This document shows, piece by piece, positions 30,964 to 40,216 of a stretch of 64,000 bases of DNA; position 1 is the stretch's first letter, and each line of letters begins with the position of its first letter. The notes below the pieces were generated by a model, which was not told the origin of the DNA, did no database searches, and saw only the letters and a list, made by a program, of their open reading frames with translations. Both the position numbers and the translations under genes were made by a program. The DNA comes from Acanthamoeba lenticulata (taxonomy: Eukaryota > Discosea > Longamoebia > Acanthamoebidae). Where the stretch lies: NCBI GenBank assembly GCA_002179805.1, contig NAVB01000270.1, positions 23,440-87,439 of the forward strand, read 5' to 3'.

Positions 30964-33330
30964 TCAGCAGCTGAGGCCGAGCTCGTTGAGGAGGGCGTCG
31001 AGGAGGTGCAGCTTGCGGTTCTTGGCGGCCACCATCAACTCGTAGCGCGTCCGCAGGGCCGCCGGCACCTGAATCCTCGTCTTTGCCTTCTCCTGTGTCC
31101 TCCTGTCCTTCTCGTCGTCGTAGGCTTCCTCTTCGTCCTCCCTCTCGTCGCGTTCGTCCCACTCCTCCCAGTCATCGTCGTCCTCGTAGGCGGTCTCTGC
31201 CGCGGCGATGGCCTCCGGATCGTCTTCGGTCGGGTAGATGCTGTCCAGCGTCGACCGGATCTCGTCCACGAGCGGGATCGTGTCCGTCGCCTGCCGGTTG
31301 GCGATCGAATACGCGCTCTCCCTGTGTGCACACACGCGAGTCAGTCGACCGCACACGCGCGCGCGTGGGCGGACAAGAGGGGCGGGGGTGCACGCACTGG
31401 ACGAGTCGGGCGAAGGGGTCCTTGAGCGGCGGGGCGACGAGGTCCTCCAGCTGGAGGGCCATGAAGCGGACGAGGGACTCCTCGAGGCGGTCGAGGCTCA
31501 TGAGCTGGGCCAGGTGGAACAGCTCAAACACGTTGCTCAGGTTGATGTACTGCGCCAGCAGCATGGCGCACAGGTTCCGCAACACCGGCAGCATGTACAT
31601 GTCCGACAGCTGCAGCACCGCGTAGATCAGGTGCCACTCCTCGTCCTCTTCCTCCTGGTCGTCGTCGTCGTCGCCCTCTTGATCGTCACCCACGGCCTTG
31701 CTTTCTTCCTCGACGGCCTCGCGCCGGCGTCGGCGGAGGGCCTGGATGAAGGCGAGCGCGTTGGTGAGGTTGTCCGTGTACACAAAGTCGACGATGAAGG
31801 CAAACGCCTCGGCCGAGACGTCGCGCAGCTCGAGCTCCCGCACGCGCCGCGCGCTCGGCTCCTCGTCGCCGTCCCGCTCGGCGTCTGCGTCACCGTCATG
31901 GCCCTCGTCGCTCTCGTTCTGTCGGGCATCGGCGTCGCCGTCGGCCGACAGGAAGGCCTCGCCCTCGCGGAAGCGGCCCAGGACGAGGGCGTGGAAGTAG
32001 GCCGAGCGCCCGCAGAAGAAGTACTTGTGGCACCGGAAGCGCCGCCCCTCGACCACGAACACGATGTCCTCGAACACGTCTTCGTCCTCCTCAAAGTCGC
32101 CCGCAGCGCGTTCGTAGCCGTCGTCGCTGCTGTCGATGTCATCGTCGCGGAAGGCGTGGCGAATGGCGCGCATGGCCAGCTTGCCAAAGTCGGCCTGGAG
32201 CGGCGTCGGGCCCGTGCGCTGGCCCGCCGCGTCGGCGAAGCGGTAGATGTCGGCCAGCTCGATCACCACGCGCTCGGGCAGCGGCAACCCCTGTGGAATT
32301 CAAACCATGAGAATGACAGCAATGACGAAAATTTCAAGAATGATGCTTGCGTACGATGCGCTGCTTCTTGATCTCGCGCTGGAGGACGGCGTGGAGGTCG
32401 GCCAGCTTGCACTGCTTGACGAGGGCCTCGGTCTCGTTGAGCAGAATGCGCGGCACCTGCAGGCGCTCGTTGTAGAGGAAGTGGACGACGGCCTTGAAGG
32501 CGTCGGCGTCGAGGCGCGGGTGGGCCAGCAGCACGCGCCGCTTGCCGCGCCAGCGCGTGCGGAACATGTGGCGGAAGTGGGCCGAGCGCGCCGCGAGCAC
32601 GACCCGATGCGCCCACGTGGGCGTCCCGTTGACGATGAAGTGCACGTCGCTGTGCGGCGGCCGCTCGTCGTCGTTGTGCTCGGACAGGTCGTCCCTGTGA
32701 GATGTACGGCATTTGGTGTTGGCTTTGGCTTTGGACTGGACAACGAGCCAGGGAACGAGGACGACGTACATGTGGTAGTAGAAGGAGTTGCGAAGGAAGT
32801 CGGTGAAGGGGTCGTGAGCGCGGGAGACGGCCTTGTACTCCCGCAGCATGCGCCTGATGTCGTTGGTGAGCGCCGCGTGGAAGCACCGCTCGCCGTCGAA
32901 CGTGTTTTCCTCGCAGCGCGCGCCTGGAGGGCAAGTTGGCGTTGAGCGGGCGAAGAAGATGGCGCAAAAGTAGCACAGAAGTAGAATGAGAAGATGCCGC
33001 GGGGGAAGACAGGGAAAGATTCGCACCTTGCTCGAGGAGGTAGCGCACCAGCGACTCGTGCCCGGCCAGGCAGGCGTAGTAGAGCGGCGTGGAGTCCCAC
33101 CGGTCGCGCTGATTAACTTGTACGCGCTTGACCTCAACCAAGTAGCGCACACGCTCGTGCCGGCCTAGGACGGCGCACTGGAAGATGTCGTCCTCGATGG
33201 CCTCTTCATCACGCCAGCTTAGCCCCGCACCTACGCCGCGCACGGCCAACGAGTCGTGCCGCATAAAGTTGGTGTCATCGATCGCATGGATGTAGCTATC
33301 GTGCTCATCGTGGTGGTGTTGCAGGTCCAT
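30964..33330 (-). CDS. ABTB1: ABTB1/BPOZ homologue: ankyrin repeats and two BTB domains
   Basis: 682 residues from exons 33027-33330, 32770-32923, 32355-32694, 31398-32290 and 30964-31321. Ankyrin repeats (about 38-105, 'RDRWDSTPLYYACLAGHESL'), then 'ARCEENTFDGERCFHAAL', BTB1 (about 165-265, from HSDVHFIVNGTPTWAHRVVL) and BTB2 (about 340-520, 'VFVVEGRRFRCHKYFFCGRS'). BTB2 is interrupted by acidic, low-complexity insertions. The end matches animal ABTB1 closely ('RQATDTIPLVDEI' and the terminal LNELGLSC). Family proteins serve as Cul3 adaptors (established) and act in the cytosol. Convergent with MCCC2, 80 bp between stop codons. Confidence 0.93.
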
Positions 33331-33538
33331 TGTTGATAACGGGCGCTCCGGACTGTCTTAAAGACTGGAAGATGCTAACCTTTTGGGCAGAACGGAGTGA
33401 CGGACAGCAACGAAATCGGCGTGATCACGTCGCTTCTACGGGCAGTCTTGCGCTCAAACTTGCGTTTGCATCAACATTTTCTTTTTAATTTTTTCTTTGT
33501 ATTTCTTGTGGGCGAATCGATTGATCGACCAAACAAAC

Positions 33539-34572
33539 ATGCGTCGGGCCACAGCAGCGGGATTTAGCGGTTGCAGCCGCAGGCTGGTTGTGGTTCCGGC
33601 TACCAATGGATCATGTGCTCTCGGTGGCCTAATGAGCCGTTCTCTTCTTTCCACCCGCCATCACATTCCTGCAATTGCCGCCACCCGATCGTATGCTACC
33701 TCGAGCATGCTGGGTGAGGACATTTTCACCAAGGCATACGAAGAAGTCCAGCAAAAGGAGTACGATCTCGGCACCAAGGTGAAAATTACCGAGGTCCGGG
33801 CGAAGACCACCAACCTTCCGGCAAGCATGAAGAGGATCGATCACCTCCTGCGGCAAATTCGGAGGCTCAGCTACCGCGAAGCAGTCATCCAGCTCAAATT
33901 CAGCCAAAAGCACATTGCTCCTCGGGTGATCGAGACGATTGAGAAGGCTCGCCAAAAGGCCGAGGTGAAGTTTGGCCTTGATCCCGAGCGTCTCGTTGTC
34001 GGTTCGTTTCCTCCTAGTTTTCTCTGCCGCCCATTTTGTTCACTCTTTACGTCTTTCATCTGCATCAGATGAGATTTACGCTACGAAGGGACAATACGGA
34101 AACATGAGGGTCAACTACCATGCCAAGGGGCGCATTGGCATTATGAGGCGCAAGAGGTACGCCCATAGCTGCACAATGCTGCAGACGGCACGGTTTGACA
34201 TCTTGTGCGTTGCATGCAGAGTGCACCTTACCGTAAAGCTCAAGGAAGTGCCTTTGGTGGTACGTACTTTTGTCGAGTAGCATGAGTGAACACATCAAGT
34301 TGATTATGTAATAACCTCTACGCGCCTCTCTTGGTTGGCCTCCACAGGCGGGAGAAGAGAAGAAGCCGCTGGGCAAGTTTGTCCGAGGCCAAAACAGGGA
34401 GGAACGACAGGCGTGGGAGGCCAAGAGGGACCGAGTGGCGAAGGAGATGGGCGTGCACCCGCTTGTTGTCACCACGAAGCAGGTCGAGCTCTGGGACCTC
34501 TACAAGGAGAAGATCCTCGGCCAGAAGCCGACCGGCGACAACCAGCAACAGGCCGACCAGACGGCCGCCTGA
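33539..34572 (+). CDS. MRPL22: mitochondrial ribosomal protein uL22m
   Basis: Large-subunit mitoribosomal protein, 271 residues, exons 33539-34001, 34069-34156, 34220-34259 and 34348-34572. The first 60 residues are Arg/Ser/Ala-rich ('RSYATSSM' near the cleavage region), a mitochondrial presequence. The uL22 core is recognisable: 'HLLRQIRRLSYREAVIQLKF', then 'QKHIAPRVIETIEKARQKAE' and 'VNYHAKGRIGIMRRKRVHLT'. A C-terminal extension (about 215-271) of charged residues goes beyond the bacterial core. Divergent from ABTB1 with about 200 bp between starts. Confidence 0.9.
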
Positions 34573-34907
34573 GGACGAGTGCTCGCGACTTGTCCACAAC
34601 ACAAAACAACAACTTTTTTTATTCTTCTCCTGCTTCCTTACACGGGCGTGCTTGCCTTCATGATCGTCTGCTCCGACGAGCCCATTACGCTGGCCTCGTG
34701 CGCTACCTGGCGAGTTTAGGACTGAAGGCCCAAACCTACAAGGTCATGCGCTCATCTCATGTTCATAAGAACAGAAAGTGGCGCTACAAGAGCCTCTTCT
34801 AGTGGCGCGACCTTACGGAAGGGGATGCGTAAACTCGAGTTGATGAGAAGGCGAGCATATGCTCGCTACTTGGTTTTTATTGTGTTGTTGCGCGTGTGGC
34901 TGGCTGC
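34573..34907 (+). other. intergenic stretch with a short S10-like open frame
   Basis: 335 bp between uL22m and the minus-strand repeat-protein gene. One frame (about 34663-34802, ending in TAG) reads YKVMRSSHVHKNRKW near its end, which recalls the RSxHVxKxxR block of ribosomal protein uS10/mitochondrial S10. It has no ATG upstream of the block in frame and the rest of S10 is absent, so I do not call a gene. It may be a relic or chance. Confidence 0.25.
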
Positions 34908-35591
34908 TTAAGACTTCTGGGAAGAGATCTTGCAGACGGCGCCCTCCTGCTTCTCCCACTGCTCCATGGTGATCGGGGCGCGGACTTCATGGGTGATAAC
35001 CTCCTTCTCCTGGACGGTCTCGTGGATGTGCTTGGTCTGCTCGATGAGGTGCGGGATGACGACCTCGCGCTCGATGACGGGCGTCACCTGCTCGATGACC
35101 TTCTTGTGGACGGTCTCCTCGACGATGGGCTTGAGCTCCTGGCGCTGCTTGTCGACGCCGAGGAACTCAGTGCGGGACTCGATGGTGGGCGCGGCGCCGA
35201 GGCTGCGGCCCTCGAGCGGCGTCGGCACGCCGCTGGCCTTCTCCTGGCGCGTGCCCAGCTCGATCTCCTTGGCCTCCCTGGTCACGAGCGTGGGCCGCAC
35301 CTCCTTCTCGAGGATGGGCTGCACGACCTGGCGCACCTCGGTCTGCTCGCGGTCGATGTGCACCACGGGCTGCACCTTCTCGATCTCGACCTCGCGGATG
35401 CGCTCGATCTCCTTCTGCGGCTGGCACTGGACCTCCTTGGTGTAGGTCACGCCCTCCTTGACCACGTCCGCCGAGCGGAGCTTCTCCTGCGTGACCGTGG
35501 TCTCCACGACCATCTTGTCCTCCTTCTTCTCGGTCGTCGTGGCGGTGGTCGACTCGGCGGGAGCGACGAAAATCTGCTTGAGGATGTCCAT
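34908..35591 (-). CDS. charged repeat protein A (227 aa), paralogue of the divergent neighbour
   Basis: An intronless gene for a very hydrophilic, mostly helical or extended protein with no signal peptide or membrane segment. It is built from short Val/Ile-Glu/Gln/His-rich units such as VVHIDREQTEVRQVVQPILE, LKPIVEETVHKKVIEQVTPV and HIHETVQEKEVITHEVRAPI. The middle of the protein (PVVHIDREQ, RQVVQPI, ELGTR, PIVEETVHKK, ITP/VTP-VI) aligns unit by unit with the gene at 36358-37660. The family is not one I can name with confidence. The pattern weakly recalls fungal HIHE/VQPxI-type stress or allergen-like proteins, but that is only an impression. A TATA-like box precedes it. Confidence 0.75.
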   Translation of the reverse strand: MDILKQIFVAPAESTTATTTEKKEDKMVVETTVTQEKLRSADVVKEGVTYTKEVQCQPQKEIERIREVEIEKVQPVVHIDREQTEVRQVVQPILEKEVRPTLVTREAKEIELGTRQEKASGVPTPLEGRSLGAAPTIESRTEFLGVDKQRQELKPIVEETVHKKVIEQVTPVIEREVVIPHLIEQTKHIHETVQEKEVITHEVRAPITMEQWEKQEGAVCKISSQKS

Positions 35592-36357
35592 GTTCTGCTT
35601 GAGGGGTGCGGTTGGGGTTGAAGCTGTTGTAGCTGTTGTTGTTGCTGGTTGAGTGTTGAGTTTATGCTTAAACCACGGCGGCCAGGCCAGTATTTATGCA
35701 CGGCCGCCCCAACAAGGAGTTTGGGTCAGTTCCAGCCCGGTTCCCTCCGAATTCGGGAATGGGACCACCTGCCGCAAGGCGCCCACCAGGGATTTCGTTC
35801 GAAGGTGCTGGGCGAGATCGAGCATTCTCAGTCCCGAACTTCGCGTGTTGACGACTGGTTCGGCCATTGAACAGGAGGAGTGGTGGTTACCTGGGACCTC
35901 CCAAGGGACGCCCACCGAGATACCCAGCTTTTGAAGCCATCCAATGGAAATTCCGGAAGTTTAAATCTCGTATGATCAACCGGATGATTGGTTAGGCGTT
36001 TTCTCTTTCCCAAGGAGAACTCCCCCAGGAAAGCGGACGAAAGGCGTTCGGGCCATCTGCTTGTGCTTGCGCTGTCCACCGTCGGAGGTTCTTGCGCATC
36101 CCTTAGGCTCGTCCTGCTCGTCTCTTGCAGGCTTCCACCATTCCCCATCAAAGTCCCTCCCCCGCCACCGCCAAGCCACACCCCCAACCCAACACGGCTC
36201 GTCTTCTTCACTTCAGCCACCATTGAGGTACATACAGCTCCCCCTTTGGCTTGTTGGTGGCCTTCTTCTTCTCCGCATGAGCAAGGAGGCAGTGCTGCTG
36301 CTAGCATGGACTTGGGCACAACGCGCTGACCTGGGATGGCAGCGTCCACCGATCCAG
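35592..36357. promoter_or_regulatory. divergent intergenic region of the charged repeat protein pair
   Basis: 766 bp between two divergent paralogous genes. It contains the TATA-like box of gene A at 35691-35698. Open frames in this stretch lack family resemblance and look incidental, although an additional 5' exon of gene B cannot be excluded. Confidence 0.4.
35691..35698 (-). promoter_or_regulatory. TATA-like box of charged repeat protein A
   Basis: CATAAATA on the minus strand, 100 bp upstream of the ATG at 35591, flanked by GC-rich blocks. Its spacing is close to that of the lectin gene's TATA box (91 bp), and both genes are intronless. Confidence 0.5.
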
Positions 36358-37660
36358 ATGTTCTCTATTATTCGTGACATCCTCAGTCCGACCCCGCCTG
36401 CGTCGCTTCACGTCTCCCAGTCGTCTTCTTCTTCTTCTTCATCCTCCTCCTCCACTGCCCCTTATCCTCCTCCTGAAGACGCAAAGATGAAGAGAGCACG
36501 AGACGAGAAAGCCTCTCGAGAGGAAGAGGAAAAGAAGAAGGTCAGGAAGGAGAAGGAGAGGGAGGTAGAGGAAGAACAGATGCACGTCAAGGTGGTTCAC
36601 ACACCCGTCGAGAAGCAGGTCCAGTGCGAGGAGGCGAAGGTCATCGAAAAGATCCACCGGGTGGAGACCACCCGCGTGCAGCCCATCGTACACCGGGACC
36701 GCTACCAAGTAGAGGTCCACCAAATCGTCCAGCCCGTCGTGCAGAAGGTCACCAAGGCCACCATCCTCGAGATCAAACCACCCCTCCACGAGGAGCTCGG
36801 CACCCGCGTGGTCGAGGCTTCTGCTGGCACTTGTTCCTCCTCCACGTTCTTGCCTGGCCCCGCCCCCGTGGTACAGAGCCGGTCTGAGGTGGTGAGCGAG
36901 GTTCAGCACGTCGAGGCGCTGCCTCCCATCATCGAAGAGACGGTTCACCGCAAGATCGTCGAGCGCATCACTCCCCTCATCCTCGTACGTCTTCTTTTTT
37001 GGTCTTTCTCTACACGCTTCTACTTCTAACGGGACCATGTTGTTGTAGAAGGAAGTCGTGCTCCCCAACATGGCGCTTGTGGAGTCGTTCCCCGACATCA
37101 GCAATGCCCAAGTCACGACAGCGGCCGACGGCACCGCGTTGGTCACGCAGACGGGCGTGCCGGTGGTGATCGAGCGGCTCGTGATCCAGAGCGACACGGC
37201 GGCACTCGAGGCCCGCGTGCGCGAGCTCGAGGAACAGGCGCAGCGCGCCGCTGAGGCCCGCGTGGTCAAGGCCCAGCGCAAGGCCGAGAAGCGCGCCGCA
37301 AAGCTCGAGCGCAAGGCCCGCAAGCTGGCCGACAAGGCCCAGCGCCGCGCCGCCCTCTTCCTCGAGCAGCAACAGCATCAACAACAACAACAGCTCCAAC
37401 AGGCCGAGTCGGCAGCCGTGGTGGTCCCGGCCGTGGTGGTGATGGACGTCGACGCGCAGGTCGCTGAAGACGTCGTCCAGGGCGCCGAGGTGGTGACCAC
37501 CGTCGACGAGGCCGTCGTGCAGACGACCACCACGACTGAGACCAAGACCGAGACAAAGGCCGAAGTGGACAAGACGACGCTGCGCAACTTCTCGCCCATG
37601 ATCGTCACCTCGCCCCACGACACCCAACCACGCGAGGCCACCCCCGAGCAGGTCGTCTGA
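36358..37660 (+). CDS. charged repeat protein B (412 aa) with C-terminal coiled coil
   Basis: Exons 36358-36984 and 37049-37660, in phase. The N-terminus MFSIIRDIL mirrors the paralogue's MDILKQIF. A Ser run and a Lys/Glu-rich helix are followed by the shared unit region (VQPIVHRDRYQVEVHQIVQP, HEELGTRVVEA, PPIIEETVHRKIVERITPLI). The second half (about 260-345) is a strong Ala/Arg/Lys/Glu coiled coil ('EARVRELEEQAQRAAEARVV'), then Gln-rich and Val/Thr-rich stretches. Function unknown; cytosolic by appearance. The coiled coil is absent from protein A, so one partner gained or lost it after duplication. Confidence 0.75.
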
Positions 37661-37804
37661 GCGTCCTCCCCCTCCCCCCCCGTGTGTGTGTAGATAGACT
37701 CCCCAAACAGACCTCCTCCTCCTCTCCTAGAAAGAAAGACAGGGGACAAAAAACGAATGAGTGATTGGGTAAGACCATGAGAGAAAAGGGGCGGGGGAGG
37801 GGGT

Positions 37805-40049
37805 TCAAGCGTCGGGGCAGTCTCGCGCCCAATGGCCGGTCTGGTGGCACTTGAAGCACTCCCCGCTTCCTCCTCCTCCTCGGCCGCCACCACCAAAGCC
37901 GCCGCCGCCTCGACTGCCGCCATAGCCGCCGCCACCACCATAGCCGCCGCCGCCACCACCGCCAGAGGCGTTGGGGCAGTCGCGTGCCCAGTGGCCGGTC
38001 TCACGGCACTTGTAGCACGTCTGGCCACCGCTTGCGCCGCCGCCACCAGTGGCACCGCCGCCGCCGCCGAAGGCGTTCCGCAAGCCACCGTAGGAAGAAG
38101 AAGAAGAGGACGAGGCGGGCTGGTTGGGGCAGTCACGCGCCCAGTGGCCGGTCTCTTGGCACTTGAAGCACGTTTGGCCACCGCTTGCGCCGCCACGCAT
38201 GCCTCCGCGTGCCGGCGAGTTGGTGCCGCCGCTGCCGCCAAAGCTGCCGCCGCCGTTGGAGGTGCGCGGGGGCTCGTCGGTCCATTGGAAGAATCGGCAT
38301 TGGGACTCGCGCGGCTGGGCACACGCGTAGAACTGGCGCCCCTGGTTGGGGCCCTCCTTGCGCACGGTGCACACCTTGGACGGCTCGTTGTGGCTGCACG
38401 GCGGCCCGTTGGCCTCCACGGCCGCAAAGGCCCCACCGTCCTGTATCCAATCATGATTGGACGACCGCATCACACACCAGTAAGCAACACTCGACACGAT
38501 GGAGATGGGAAGGGGAAAGGGCAGGCTGGTCGGCACCTCGCCCCGGGCGCGCTTGTTGGGGTTGGGGCACTGACTGGACCAGTGGCCGGTCTCGCCGCAC
38601 TTGTAGCACGTGTCGTTGCCGCGGTTGCTGCCTGTAGATGATGACGACGAGTCGTAGGTTGACGACGGCGCGCTGTCGAGCCTCCGCTTTTGCCCTCGGC
38701 TAGGCGTACTGCTGCCATAGCCACCGTCCTGCTCGCCGGGCGAGCTTGGGGGAGTCGGATAATCCGCCCCCGGCGCCGCTGTCTCCTCCAAGTTCCTGCG
38801 CACGGCGGAGGAGCAAGACATCAGCACGGAGGAGCGTCCTGCAAGCCTCCCCCCTTCCTTGGAGGTGCTGGGGTCGTACCAGTCAATGGGGCTCAGGTTG
38901 TGGCTCTGCAACAACTCGTTCGTCTGCGAGAAGTGGCGGCATCCAAAGAAGCCCCTGCACAGACGACGCGAATTTCACGCACGCGACCAGCTGACGGTCA
39001 GCAAACACAACCATGGTGCGGCAAGCGCGGACGGGACACGGCAAGGCTCGTACGCGTCGGCCGAGTGGGGCGACGGGTGCGCCGCGGTGAGGATGTGGTG
39101 GGCCTGGTCGTCGATCATGACGCGCTTATCCTGCGAGACACGAGCAAGATCTGATGTAAGCACCCAGGCCTGGGTGTGGTGACTTAATAAAAGGAAGAAA
39201 CACCTTAGCCTTTTGGCCCCAGAGGAGGAACACGACGTGGGACTTGCGTTGGTCGATGGCCCGGATGACGGCGTCGGTGAAATGTTCCCAGCCTCGCCCA
39301 GCGTGTGAGTTCGGCTGACCTTGCCTGCGTGTGGGAAATGCGTGGGGGGTATGAGCTCTGGGCTGCCCGTGGCAGACACGAGTAAACGCGCTAGTGCCAA
39401 TAGGAGAAGAAGCGCGTACGCGACGGTGAGGACCGTGTTGAGGAGCAGCACGCCCTGCTGAGCCCATGACATGAGGTAGCCGTGGTTCGGGGTCCTGAAG
39501 CCCGGAACTAAAGCATTTGAAAAAGTTTAAAAGCGTTAATAAATACGAATGTGTGAGACCAACGAGGCAAAAGGAATACGAACTGTCTGTGGCGAGCTCG
39601 CTGTAGATGTTTTGGAGGGATTTAGGAACATTAACGCCCTTGTTGACCGAAAAACACAAGCCATGTGCTTGCCGAGGCGCAGGGTAAGGGTCTTGTCCTG
39701 TTGGTCCACTTGTGATTAATAATGCAAAAGTGGTAAAAAAAAAAAGAAAGAGAAGGAACGCACCTAAGATGACGGCTTTAACCGAAGAGAAGGGACAAGC
39801 ATTCAGGGCGGCAAATATGTGTTCGGTGGGCGGGTAGATAGGTTTTTCTTCGCCTTCCAAAAACTTGATCAACTCCTCCCAGTACGGCTTTGTGAACTCC
39901 TCTTGAAGCACTTCGCGCCAAGACTCGTCTGTCAAGTAGCTCAAGATGCGGTCGCGTTCGGCCTCTCGCCTTGCCTTCAATCGGGCAAGAGCAGCTTGCC
40001 GATTCGCCTCAATCTTGATTGCCCTCTCCTCCGGTGTGAGGTCATTCAT
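37805..40049 (-). CDS. UNG: uracil-DNA glycosylase fused to GRF finger and four CCHC zinc knuckles
   Basis: 579 residues from seven phase-consistent exons: 39764-40049, 39584-39697, 39420-39507, 39204-39324, 39054-39130, 38537-38954 and 37805-38440. Residues about 35-255 are a complete family-1 [20 protein letters not shown] (catalytic Asp about 98), [12 protein letters not shown], '[10 protein letters not shown]', HPSPHS (His about 221) and '[16 protein letters not shown]'. After a Ser/Pro linker come a CCHC knuckle ([14 protein letters not shown], about 345-358), a GRF-type finger (about 380-425: [20 protein letters not shown], then CRFFQW), and three more knuckles of the [14 protein letters not shown] type in Gly-rich spacers. 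UNG removes uracil from DNA; GRF fingers bind single-stranded DNA in APE2 and NEIL3. The fusion is read directly through exon 6, which holds both the UNG C-terminus and the first knuckle. Confidence 0.9.
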
Positions 40050-40216
40050 GGCGCCTTACTTACTTCTAACCTATCTATCAGAGCCGTGATGTAGGGGCAG
40101 GAATCAGTCCCGCTTGTGTTGTGTAGCGTTACGGTACGTTTTTCCCTTCCCGCCAGAATCCGATTCCCTTATTCTTGGAATAAAAAGTAAAAATATTAAT
40201 CTTAAATGGCGGCCAC

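Noticed and set aside
31238..32371. Plus-strand frame of 377 codons opposite ABTB1
   Set aside because: It is antisense to a well-supported exon; ABTB1 homology fixes the coding strand.
35649..36357. Short frames in the divergent region of the charged repeat genes, taken as possible extra exons or a gene
   Set aside because: Composition is unlike neighbouring coding sequence, they lack splice-consistent links, and a TATA-like box lies among them.
37832..38641. Plus-strand Ala-rich frame of about 270 codons
   Set aside because: Antisense of the Gly-rich zinc-knuckle region of the UNG fusion gene.
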